From Paenibacillus camelliae (lineage in GTDB: Bacteria; Bacillota; Bacilli; Paenibacillales; Paenibacillaceae), in contig NZ_JAMBNY010000004.1 in the NCBI RefSeq assembly GCF_023715345.1, forward strand, positions 1-64,000: 64,000 nucleotides of DNA, given 5' to 3'. The first letter of the stretch is position 1, and each line of letters begins with the position of its first letter. A program made the position numbers and the translations under genes. The notes under the pieces are model-generated. The model saw only the letters and a program-made list of their open reading frames with translations. It was not told the origin of the DNA and did no database searches. Shown here one piece after another: positions 58,042 through 64,000 of the stretch.

Positions 58042-58488
58042 ATGTATAACATATTCGAACAGGATCGGACCGATGAAATTATCAATCGTATTCTACAATT
58101 ACGACCAGATTCAGAGCCCCTTTGGGGGAAAATGAATGTCACACAAATGCTGGCTCATTGCTCATCCTTTCAGGACATAGCAACGGGGGATTTAACTTCT
58201 GCAAGAAGCTGGCTTGGAATGGTAATAGGAAGATTTGTGAAGCCCATGTTTTATAACGATAAGCCACTGCCGCAAAACATGTCCACCATTCCTGATATTA
58301 TGATTACAGACGAGAGAGATTTCGAGCTAGAGAGGGAATCCTTAATCCAAAAAATCATTACGTTCCAACATAATGGACGAGATCAATGGACAGCTCCACA
58401 TCCATTTTTCGGTAAACTTTCAACGGATGAATGGGGTAAGGGGATATATAAACATTTAGATCATCATTTAAGACAATTTGGTGTGTAA
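58042..58488 (+). CDS. DUF1569 (DinB-like fold) protein
   Basis: 148 residues. WGKMNVTQMLAHCSSFQDIA near the N-terminus and HPFFGKLSTDEWGKGIYKHL, then DHHLRQFGV at the end, match DUF1569 with its His residues (LAHC, HLDHH) that form a metal site in DinB-like four-helix bundles. Function unknown. GAAGGAGTTAAATG precedes the ATG. Confidence 0.9.
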   Translation: MYNIFEQDRTDEIINRILQLRPDSEPLWGKMNVTQMLAHCSSFQDIATGDLTSARSWLGMVIGRFVKPMFYNDKPLPQNMSTIPDIMITDERDFELERESLIQKIITFQHNGRDQWTAPHPFFGKLSTDEWGKGIYKHLDHHLRQFGV

Positions 58489-59021
58489 TGTATGTGAAAG
58501 AAGAGAAGGGGATATTAGTAGTGGAGAGAAAATTACCTTTGTTTATCGTAACGGGTGCAAGCGGGTCAGGTAAAACATTTGTGATAAAAGAACTACGGAG
58601 AATACTTCCAGATTTTGATATATTTGATCCAGATCATCTTGTAGAGTTTATCGGGCATGATTGGGAAAAAATGCGTAATATATGGCTGCGCGTTGCACGG
58701 AATATCGCTCAAGGTGGTCGAATGACGATATTATGTGGAACGATGATGCCTTGGGATATTGAAAAATGTGTAGACTTTCCATTTTTTGATCATGTATATT
58801 ATATAAACTTACATTGTAATGAAGAAATACGTGAGCAGCGTTTACGTGAAAGAAACTGGTCAGATGAAGAAATAGAAAATCATAAGCATTTTGCAAAACG
58901 ATTGCTAGAGATTGCCGATGAGGCATACAGCCCGCCTATGCCTACAGTTGACACGTCGAATACAGATGTAACTGAGGTCGCATCCCAGATAAAAGAATGG
59001 GTGCTTCAATATGCTTATTAG
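58488..59021 (+). CDS. P-loop NTPase, AAA_33-like kinase
   Basis: 177 residues. Walker A TGASGSGKTFV (GASGSGKT about 23-30), a YYINLHCNEEIREQRLRERN lid region. Nucleotide or small-molecule kinase similar to bacterial gluconate/shikimate-like P-loop proteins. ATG at 58488 overlaps the previous stop (TAATG); a GTG at 58521 with better spacing to AGAAGGGG is an alternative start. Confidence 0.87.
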   Translation: MYVKEEKGILVVERKLPLFIVTGASGSGKTFVIKELRRILPDFDIFDPDHLVEFIGHDWEKMRNIWLRVARNIAQGGRMTILCGTMMPWDIEKCVDFPFFDHVYYINLHCNEEIREQRLRERNWSDEEIENHKHFAKRLLEIADEAYSPPMPTVDTSNTDVTEVASQIKEWVLQYAY

Positions 59022-59112
59022 TAAGAACGATGAACATCTCTAAACAGTCGCTAGCATCACTTAATAAATACCTGAAAGTAATTAAAGAATGTGACACGGA
59101 GGATGTAATGAT

Positions 59113-59418
59113 TTGGCTATTACAGTAATATTACTTACTATTGCTATCGTGTACTTGATATCCATACTTATTAAAAGAAGCATAATAAGAGCGCACACGG
59201 CTGAAATTAATAGAGTAATTAACAAGAAAGGGGGAGAAATAATTACAATCGAGAGTTATATTCTAAGAAAATTTATTCATTACAACATAAAGTATAAAAT
59301 GAACGGAAAGATGTACTATGCGGAGTATCTTTCCTCTAAAACAATCAATAATGTTCATGTAAAAGCTAGATTTGGAAGAGGAGAAGAATGGACGTTTTAT
59401 AATGACGAAATAAATTAA
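59113..59418 (+). CDS. small membrane protein with DUF3592-like tail
   Basis: 101 residues from TTG 59113, behind CGGAGGATG. One helix (AITVILLTIAIVYLISILIK, about 2-21), then a short beta-rich part (GGEIITIESYILRKFIHYNI, GKMYYAEYLSSKTI). Resembles single-helix proteins with a small DUF3592-like domain. Followed after 23 nt by the zinc-ribbon gene. Confidence 0.72.
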   Translation: MAITVILLTIAIVYLISILIKRSIIRAHTAEINRVINKKGGEIITIESYILRKFIHYNIKYKMNGKMYYAEYLSSKTINNVHVKARFGRGEEWTFYNDEIN

Positions 59419-59441
59419 AATGAAAGAGGAAGAAGACTAAA

Positions 59442-59627
59442 ATGGCTACTCTTATCAATTGTCGTGTATGTAAAAACACAGTCTCATCAAATGCAAAACT
59501 TTGTCCTCATTGTGGAGAAAGATCTCCTGAGCCGTATATCGACACATTAAAATACGGACTAATAGGTTTTACAGTAGTTATTGTAGTTGTCTTAATTTTA
59601 GCTGGTCTACTCAATTATATATTGTAA
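59442..59627 (+). CDS. zinc-ribbon membrane protein
   Basis: 61 residues. INCRVCKNTVSSNAKLCPHC carries the CxxC...CxxC zinc ribbon (Cys 7, 10, 21, 24), followed by one C-terminal membrane helix (YGLIGFTVVIVVVLILAGLL). Common small Bacillales protein type; role unknown. AAAGAGGAAG precedes the ATG. Confidence 0.87.
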   Translation: MATLINCRVCKNTVSSNAKLCPHCGERSPEPYIDTLKYGLIGFTVVIVVVLILAGLLNYIL

Positions 59628-59691
59628 TGTAATCATGATGAACTGCAACTGCCCAAATGAGTATAAGATATGTACCACGCAAGCTCACCAA

Positions 59692-59743
59692 CACGGACGC
59701 CCACCTAAGATAAGAGATAAGAGCAATCTGAGGTGGGCGTCCG
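59692..59743 (+). repeat. lone attC-like hairpin with duplicated apex
   Basis: ACGGACGCCCACC/GGTGGGCGTCCGT around an enlarged apex TAAGATAAGAGATAAGAGCA, in which GATAAGA is doubled, then ATCTGA. Preceded by AAGCTCACCAAC from the left arm, followed by CTATATGCAT. R boxes not recognisable. Confidence 0.75.
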
Positions 59744-59801
59744 TCTATATGCATACGGGGTAGATGAAGCTACTCAGAATTAGATTAAAGGCGGTGGATG
59801 A

Positions 59802-60572
59802 ATGAAGTCTTGGGAAACAGCATTAGATCAATTTCTTGTTAATTGGAAGCACAGAAAAGAGGTTATTGGGATAATCGTATGTGGCAGCTATATCACGGGA
59901 AATCCTTCGAAACGCTCAGATATTGATGTACATATTATTATACAGGATGAATGCGACTGGAGAGAACGTGGCAATCAGGTCGTGAATGGGTTCTTGATCG
60001 AATACTTTGTAAATCCACCTAAGCAGATTAGAAGCTACTACGTAGAAGACTTTAATGACCGCAGAACCATGTCGATGGTTCAATTTATGACAGGTAAAGT
60101 TATTCAGGATAAAGTTGGAGTGGTAAAAGAACTAATAGAAGAGGCACATGTTTGGAAGGAAAAGCAGTATGAACCAGTAAAAGCGCCAACAGCCGAATTA
60201 AAAAAGTACGAATTGTGGGATACACTTGATAACTTATTAGATTGTTACGAAGAAGGCAGAAGCGATTTTAACGTAGTGTTTTATCATGCACTACAAAGGC
60301 TGTATTGCGTCTACTCCTCATTGCTATGTATCGAGGAGATTCCATACTACCAGTTATCCCGTTATTTCACTGATCCTAACTATCTAAAAAAGTATATGAA
60401 GGAACCGTTTCCCGATATGTACTTTTCTCAACGTTTTATAAATGCAATGACGGCAGAAAATCAGGATGAAAAAATTAGGATCTTTACAGAGCTAACAGAG
60501 CACGTGCTTCATACATTCGGCGGTTTCGATATAGATGGTTGGAAAATACAAAGTGAGTTGAGCCTTCTGTAA
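59802..60572 (+). CDS. nucleotidyltransferase (pol-beta fold)
   Basis: 256 residues. IVCGSYITGNPSKRSDIDVH has GS (about 29-30) and catalytic Asp near 41 and 43. The C-terminal half is helical, as in other stand-alone nucleotidyltransferases. Length fits the ANT-like group, but the substrate cannot be assigned. AAAGGCGGTGGATGA precedes the ATG. Confidence 0.87.
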   Translation: MKSWETALDQFLVNWKHRKEVIGIIVCGSYITGNPSKRSDIDVHIIIQDECDWRERGNQVVNGFLIEYFVNPPKQIRSYYVEDFNDRRTMSMVQFMTGKVIQDKVGVVKELIEEAHVWKEKQYEPVKAPTAELKKYELWDTLDNLLDCYEEGRSDFNVVFYHALQRLYCVYSSLLCIEEIPYYQLSRYFTDPNYLKKYMKEPFPDMYFSQRFINAMTAENQDEKIRIFTELTEHVLHTFGGFDIDGWKIQSELSLL

Positions 60573-60637
60573 GCGTAAGCCTTGTGGGGGCATTATTGCT
60601 CGGTTAGTCATCTCAATAAAACGTAGAGAGGTGTAAA

Positions 60638-61120
60638 GTGAGATATTTAGCGGCTATCATGGTTACTTCAGCAATGTTAATGACTGTAAGTTGTGTTTCT
60701 CCCGAGTCGAAGTCTAGCACACAATTCGAATTAAGTAAGGATGAAACGAGAATATACGAAAGTCTGAAACAGGATTCAGATGTATCTGTGCTACATGGTG
60801 TCGATCCGCTAACTATTGCAAAGCTCTATGTATTATCCCTATATGAATCTAGCTATGATGTCACATATGAATTGTATACCCAAAGAGAAGGGTATGTAGC
60901 ATGGACAAAAGAGGAGGATCAGCAAATACCGGTAGAGCATCGGGGAACGAAAGAGAAAATTAAAGATATTTACAACAATATTGAAGATGGAAGATTTGTG
61001 CAAACGTGTGATTACGAAGGGTATATAGAGTATGAGGCTGAGAAGGGCAAGAAGTCTTTTTTTGGAATGATTCAAGATGAAAATGGGATATGGAAGGTAT
61101 CATTCATGCCAATTCAATAG
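60638..61120 (+). CDS. lipoprotein
   Basis: 160 residues, GTG start behind AGAGAGGTG. Signal AIMVTSAMLMTVSC with lipid-bound Cys at about 19 and SPESKSS after it. The outer domain (LSKDETRIYESLKQDSDVSV, HGVDPLTIAKLYVLSLYESS) resembles small Bacillales lipoproteins of unknown role. Confidence 0.83.
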   Translation: MRYLAAIMVTSAMLMTVSCVSPESKSSTQFELSKDETRIYESLKQDSDVSVLHGVDPLTIAKLYVLSLYESSYDVTYELYTQREGYVAWTKEEDQQIPVEHRGTKEKIKDIYNNIEDGRFVQTCDYEGYIEYEAEKGKKSFFGMIQDENGIWKVSFMPIQ

Positions 61121-61153
61121 AAAGTTGGACTACATTAAAAAGGGATGAGTCTT

Positions 61154-61678
61154 ATGAATAATCATTTAATCTTGGTAAAGCCGCAAGCGGAGCTTAAAGA
61201 TGAGTATTTATCTTATTATCAAGAGTGGAAAGACTCAGGGGAAGCGATGATTCCTTGGGTTATAAGCAAGGATCCAAGCGATTTTTCAACAATGCTGAAC
61301 TGGCTTTCTGACCATGAGATTGGCAAAGGTTTGCCTGATGGATGGGTACCGTGCTCTACCTTTTGGTTGATCGATACCAATCGCAGCATACTAGGTGTTG
61401 TAAACATTCGACACCAGTTAACCGAATTTTTGTTCAATGCGGGTGGACATATAGGTTATGGCATTAGGCCGTCAGAAAGACGCAAGGGAAACGCTACTAA
61501 AATATTGGAGTTAGCCCTTATAGAGGCTAAAAAACTCGGCATAGATGACGTGCTAGTTGTATGTGATGCCAATAATATAGGCTCGGAAAAAGCTATTGTA
61601 AAAAACGGAGGAATACCAGACTCGGACTACGTTGAAGAGGATGGAAATGTCATTAAAAGATACTGGTTGAAAGCATAA
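61154..61678 (+). CDS. GNAT acetyltransferase
   Basis: 174 residues. LVKPQAELKDEYLSYYQEWK at the N-terminus; GYGIRPSERRKGNATKILEL has the acetyl-CoA loop ERRKGNATKI, then VLVVCDANNIGSEKAIVKNG. This is the YjcF/acetyltransferase type with ILGVVNIRHQLTEFL before it. ATG 61154 is preceded by AAAAGGGATGAG; an in-frame ATG at 61145 is less well placed. Confidence 0.9.
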   Translation: MNNHLILVKPQAELKDEYLSYYQEWKDSGEAMIPWVISKDPSDFSTMLNWLSDHEIGKGLPDGWVPCSTFWLIDTNRSILGVVNIRHQLTEFLFNAGGHIGYGIRPSERRKGNATKILELALIEAKKLGIDDVLVVCDANNIGSEKAIVKNGGIPDSDYVEEDGNVIKRYWLKA

Positions 61679-61744
61679 TGAAAATTAGTTGATGTCTTAG
61701 GATTGATGAAATGGAAAGCAGTAGTTCAAGAGGTGGTAAGAATT

Positions 61745-62245
61745 ATGCGGATCCACATCATTGGTGGTTGCGGAAGCGGGAAAACATACATAGCTAAAAG
61801 ACTTTCTAAGGAACTAGGAATCGAACATTATCAAACAGATAATCTAGTGTGGGATCGAAGTGATCCCAATAATCATATCAAATATCCTAAAAGTATCAGA
61901 GATGAACTTCTTCAAAATATAATCCTACAAGATTCGTGGATCGTTGAAGGTGTACATCAAGAGTGGGTACATAGTAGCTTCGCAGAGGCAGACTATATTT
62001 TCATTATAAAACCTAGTCTGTTTATTCGAAATAGGAGAACATTAACGAGATTTATTAAAACAAGATTGGGAATGGAAGAGCGTAACTATACGCAGGACAT
62101 AAAGAACTTATTGGTCATGTTCCGCTGGAATCGTGATTTTGAAAGAAAAAATATCTATGACATTTTGGAAGCAACCTCACGATTTGCAGAAAAGCGACAT
62201 ATTGTTAAAAGCAATATGGAAATTTTAAAGCTGCTCAATATTTAG
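61745..62245 (+). CDS. P-loop kinase (topology-modulation / FlaR type)
   Basis: 166 residues from ATG 61745, behind GAGGTGGTAAG. RIHIIGGCGSGKTYIAKRLS (Walker A GGCGSGKT), HYQTDNLVWDRSDP and DSWIVEGVHQEWV. Nearly parallel to 11310 (which has YYELDTVMW and SWIVEGVYYKWL), so the two are paralogues captured in distant parts of the array. Substrate unknown. Confidence 0.9.
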   Translation: MRIHIIGGCGSGKTYIAKRLSKELGIEHYQTDNLVWDRSDPNNHIKYPKSIRDELLQNIILQDSWIVEGVHQEWVHSSFAEADYIFIIKPSLFIRNRRTLTRFIKTRLGMEERNYTQDIKNLLVMFRWNRDFERKNIYDILEATSRFAEKRHIVKSNMEILKLLNI

Positions 62246-62274
62246 AGTGGAGAGAGTGGAAGGAAAGGGTTCAT

Positions 62275-62673
62275 ATGAAGTGTATAGGATGTCAGTTGGC
62301 GAACAAAGAAGTTGAAGCCTATGTAATTTACGAAGATGAATGGATAACTTGTGTTCTTGATATTGATCCTATACAAGAAGGACATACTTTGATTCTGCCT
62401 AAAAAGCATATTGAAGATTTACGTCAATTAAATAATGAGCTTAGTCAGGCAATCATGAACGCTTCTATTAAAATTTCTCAAGCATTAACGAAACGATATA
62501 AACCAGATGGTATCACCGTCATTCAAAATAACGGAATATTTAATGATCTTAATCATTATCATATGCATGTATTTCCGCGATACCTAGAAGATGGATTTGG
62601 ATGGACAGAGCCTAACATAGAACAATCCATATCACTGAATGAAGTAAAAAATAAACTTATTCAATGTTTTTAG
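62275..62673 (+). CDS. HIT family hydrolase
   Basis: 132 residues. NHYHMHVFPR carries the HxHxH catalytic triad; CIGCQLANKE at the N-terminus is a zinc-binding-like CxxC; DEWITCVLDIDPIQEGHTLI and PKKHIEDL are usual for Hit/YcgG-type nucleotide hydrolases. Probable Ap4A or AMP-derivative hydrolase. GGAAAGGG precedes the ATG. Confidence 0.92.
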   Translation: MKCIGCQLANKEVEAYVIYEDEWITCVLDIDPIQEGHTLILPKKHIEDLRQLNNELSQAIMNASIKISQALTKRYKPDGITVIQNNGIFNDLNHYHMHVFPRYLEDGFGWTEPNIEQSISLNEVKNKLIQCF

Positions 62674-62687
62674 AGGAGTGAAATTCT

Positions 62688-62859
62688 ATGTTAATTTCCG
62701 GCTCAATTTGGATTTCCCGATTACACATTCAGTGCAGATATAGATAACCCAAGACCATTTATAGTGAATAATGAAGCGAACAGTATTACTTTTTGGGATG
62801 GCGTAACGAACATAGGCTATATCAATGAAATTGATAAAGAGCTATTAAACTATTATTAG
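62688..62859 (+). pseudogene. fragment of an unidentified gene, frameshifted
   Basis: An ATG behind TAGAGGAGTG gives only MLISGSIWISRLHIQC and an early stop. Another frame from about 62699 to 62859 reads FGFPDYTFSADIDNPRPFIV, then SITFWDGVTNIGYINEID, a coding-like segment without a start. Probably a broken small gene. I recognise no family. Confidence 0.5.
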
Positions 62860-62892
62860 TATCGTTAAGTATATATAGAATGGGGCGGATAT

Positions 62893-62949
62893 ATGAGTAA
62901 AAGCAAATCTCCAATGTATTCAATAGTTATAAATTACTTGGTTCTATGA
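62893..62949 (+). pseudogene. short decayed coding remnant
   Basis: ATG behind GGGGCGG gives MSKSKSPMYSIVINYLVL and a stop. It looks like the first residues of a gene whose body is deleted before 63000. Cannot be identified. Confidence 0.3.
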
Positions 62950-63011
62950 ATCACAACTAATGAGCATACGAGAAGCACTTGGGATAAGAATTAAAGGAGG
63001 AGCTAGTTAAC

Positions 63012-63617
63012 ATGAATGTCAAAGAAACCCTTAGAAGCAGTTACAATCAAAATGCAAAATTAAGAGATAAACCTGATGTGGTTCCTTGGAAATTAATAGA
63101 GCGTGATCATTTTCTTTCACTCCTAGATAAGAGAGAACAAACGACTATTTTAGACTTGGGGGCAGGTACTGGTCAACATGGAAGGTATATGGCGGATCAT
63201 GGCTTTGACGTTACCTGTGTTGACCTAAGTCCGAACATGGTTGATGCATGTATCCAAAAGGGACTAAAAGCTTTCGAAATGGATATGTATCGTCTGAGCT
63301 TTGAGGACAATGCTTTTGATGGTATATGGGCGTTAAACTCATTGCTTCACATTCCCAAGGCAGATTTATTAAATGTGCTTAGAGAAATAAGACGCGTACT
63401 GAAGCCTGGTGGTGTTTTTTATATGGGGGTTTATGGCGGATATAATAGCGAAGGAATTTGGGAGGATGATCCATACCAGCCACAGCGCTTCTTTTCCTTT
63501 TATGATGAGATAGCAATGAAAGAGATAGTCTCCCAAGTATTCACACTTCAAGAGTTTAGAACTGTTCCACTGGATGGGATGAAGTTAGATTTTCAAGGCA
63601 TAGTGTTAAGAAAGTGA
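63012..63617 (+). CDS. class I SAM-dependent methyltransferase
   Basis: 201 residues. TILDLGAGTGQHGRYMADHG is motif I (about 47-57), VTCVDLS gives the acidic residue, then NAFDGIWALNSLLHIPKADL and LKPGGVFYMGVYGG. Methyltransf_11 type. TTAAAGGAGGAGCTAG precedes the ATG. Substrate unknown. Confidence 0.92.
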   Translation: MNVKETLRSSYNQNAKLRDKPDVVPWKLIERDHFLSLLDKREQTTILDLGAGTGQHGRYMADHGFDVTCVDLSPNMVDACIQKGLKAFEMDMYRLSFEDNAFDGIWALNSLLHIPKADLLNVLREIRRVLKPGGVFYMGVYGGYNSEGIWEDDPYQPQRFFSFYDEIAMKEIVSQVFTLQEFRTVPLDGMKLDFQGIVLRK

Positions 63618-63664
63618 ATGGTGGATTGCTGCATGAAACAAAACTAGAAAACTAGGGGGCATAT

Positions 63665-64000
63665 ATGATATCGACGAATAATATTAAAGATCAAATTTCA
63701 ACAGTTCTTGAACAAGCCAATTTCAAAGGAAGCTTTTTGGCTGCTAATCGTGAAGGTATCATTTATGCTGGCTCCTACGGATTAGCTAATGCAGAACTTA
63801 ATGTTCGAAATACAACATCAACAAAATTCAGAATCGGGTCCCTGACTAAGCAGTTCACTGCTTTATCCATTTTACAACTAGTCGAGAATAATCACCTAAC
63901 CGTAAATGATACGTTAGATCGTTTTATACCGGATTATCCTAGGGGGAAAGAAATCACCATTCATCAACTACTTTCGCACTCTTCGGGGATCTATAACTTT
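63665..64000 (+). CDS. serine beta-lactamase-like protein (partial at window edge)
   Basis: 112 codons up to the window end. FKGSFLAANREGIIYAGSYG, then FRIGSLTKQFTALSILQLVE with the SxxK site in SLTK, and LLSHSSGIYNF, the hallmarks of class C beta-lactamase/AmpC-like and esterase-type serine hydrolases. ACTAGGGGGC precedes the ATG. The other catalytic motifs (YxN, KTG) are outside the window. Confidence 0.9.
   Translation, partial: MISTNNIKDQISTVLEQANFKGSFLAANREGIIYAGSYGLANAELNVRNTTSTKFRIGSLTKQFTALSILQLVENNHLTVNDTLDRFIPDYPRGKEITIHQLLSHSSGIYNF

Larger units (their letters stand above)
29845..64000 (+). mobile_element. decayed continuation of the cassette array
   Basis: Gene content, orientation and size are unchanged from the left part, but sites are reduced to isolated R'' boxes, right halves, or the central hairpin with the AAGATAAGAGCTATCT-like apex (near 33.6, 37.0, 38.1, 47.9, 53.4, 57.0 and 59.7 kb). 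I read this as an old, immobilised part of the same array. Some segments, such as 39-47 kb, show no site at all and could be ordinary chromosome. Confidence 0.6.

Noticed and set aside
1..64000. Insertion sequence, transposon or prophage as the cause of the repeats
   Set aside because: No transposase, integrase or phage structural gene is visible; the repeats have no target-site duplications and their ends obey the cassette pairing rule instead.

Overview
The window is a 64 kb array of small genes, about 105 intact or broken coding regions, all on the + strand. I read it as an integron-like gene-cassette array in a low-GC Gram-positive host. Strong AGGAGG-type ribosome sites, frequent GTG/TTG starts and the families present (DUF6366, DUF6933, DUF2569, DUF3885, Imm26, DUF1569) suggest Bacillota, probably Bacillales and perhaps Paenibacillaceae. 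The genus is an inference. I see no integrase, transposase, phage gene, rRNA or tRNA.

Between the genes from about 0.5 to 30 kb lie about 35 copies or remnants of an imperfect palindrome, complete copies mostly 113-180 bp. Each complete copy has the attC order: R'' (ending TAAC), L'' (like GCATTAACG), a variable structured middle, L' (like CGTTAATGC), a short spacer, R' (GTTA...). The decisive observation is that the R'' ending one cassette pairs with the R' that STARTED the same cassette, at the previous site, over 8 to 19 nt, and usually not with the R' beside it. This is expected if cassettes were circles inserted by recombination within GTT, and is not expected of ordinary dispersed repeats. 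The middles fall into three structural classes: a small AACCTGC/GCAGGTT hairpin, a longer AAGGCT/AGCCTT arm, and a hairpin with constant apex AAGATAAGAGCTATCT on stems that co-vary.

Layout. 1-9 kb: a broken DUF3885 gene, a non-coding cassette with five tandem hairpins, small unknown proteins, a DUF6933 protein, an antitoxin with a broken Doc toxin, a frameshifted lipoprotein, three GNAT acetyltransferases and a DEDDh exonuclease. 9-25 kb: DUF2569, more GNATs, an APH-type kinase, a P-loop kinase, nucleotidyltransferase, Imm26, GrpB, DUF4375, DUF6366, a methyltransferase and many small membrane proteins. 25-30 kb: a histidine phosphatase, Nudix, a higher-GC AraC/GyrI regulator and the last recognisable complete site. 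30-64 kb: the same kinds of genes packed more tightly (Nudix, GNAT, HAD, VOC, HIT, APH, nucleotidyltransferase, beta-lactamase-like, methyltransferase), with sites decayed to half-sites or lone hairpins.

The genes do not form one pathway. They look like independently acquired adaptive functions: small-molecule modification, nucleotide clean-up, immunity or toxin-antitoxin, and envelope proteins. Sites are best preserved on the left, and all genes read away from the left edge. I therefore infer that the insertion point and any integrase lie to the left of position 1, and that the right half is the older, fossil part.
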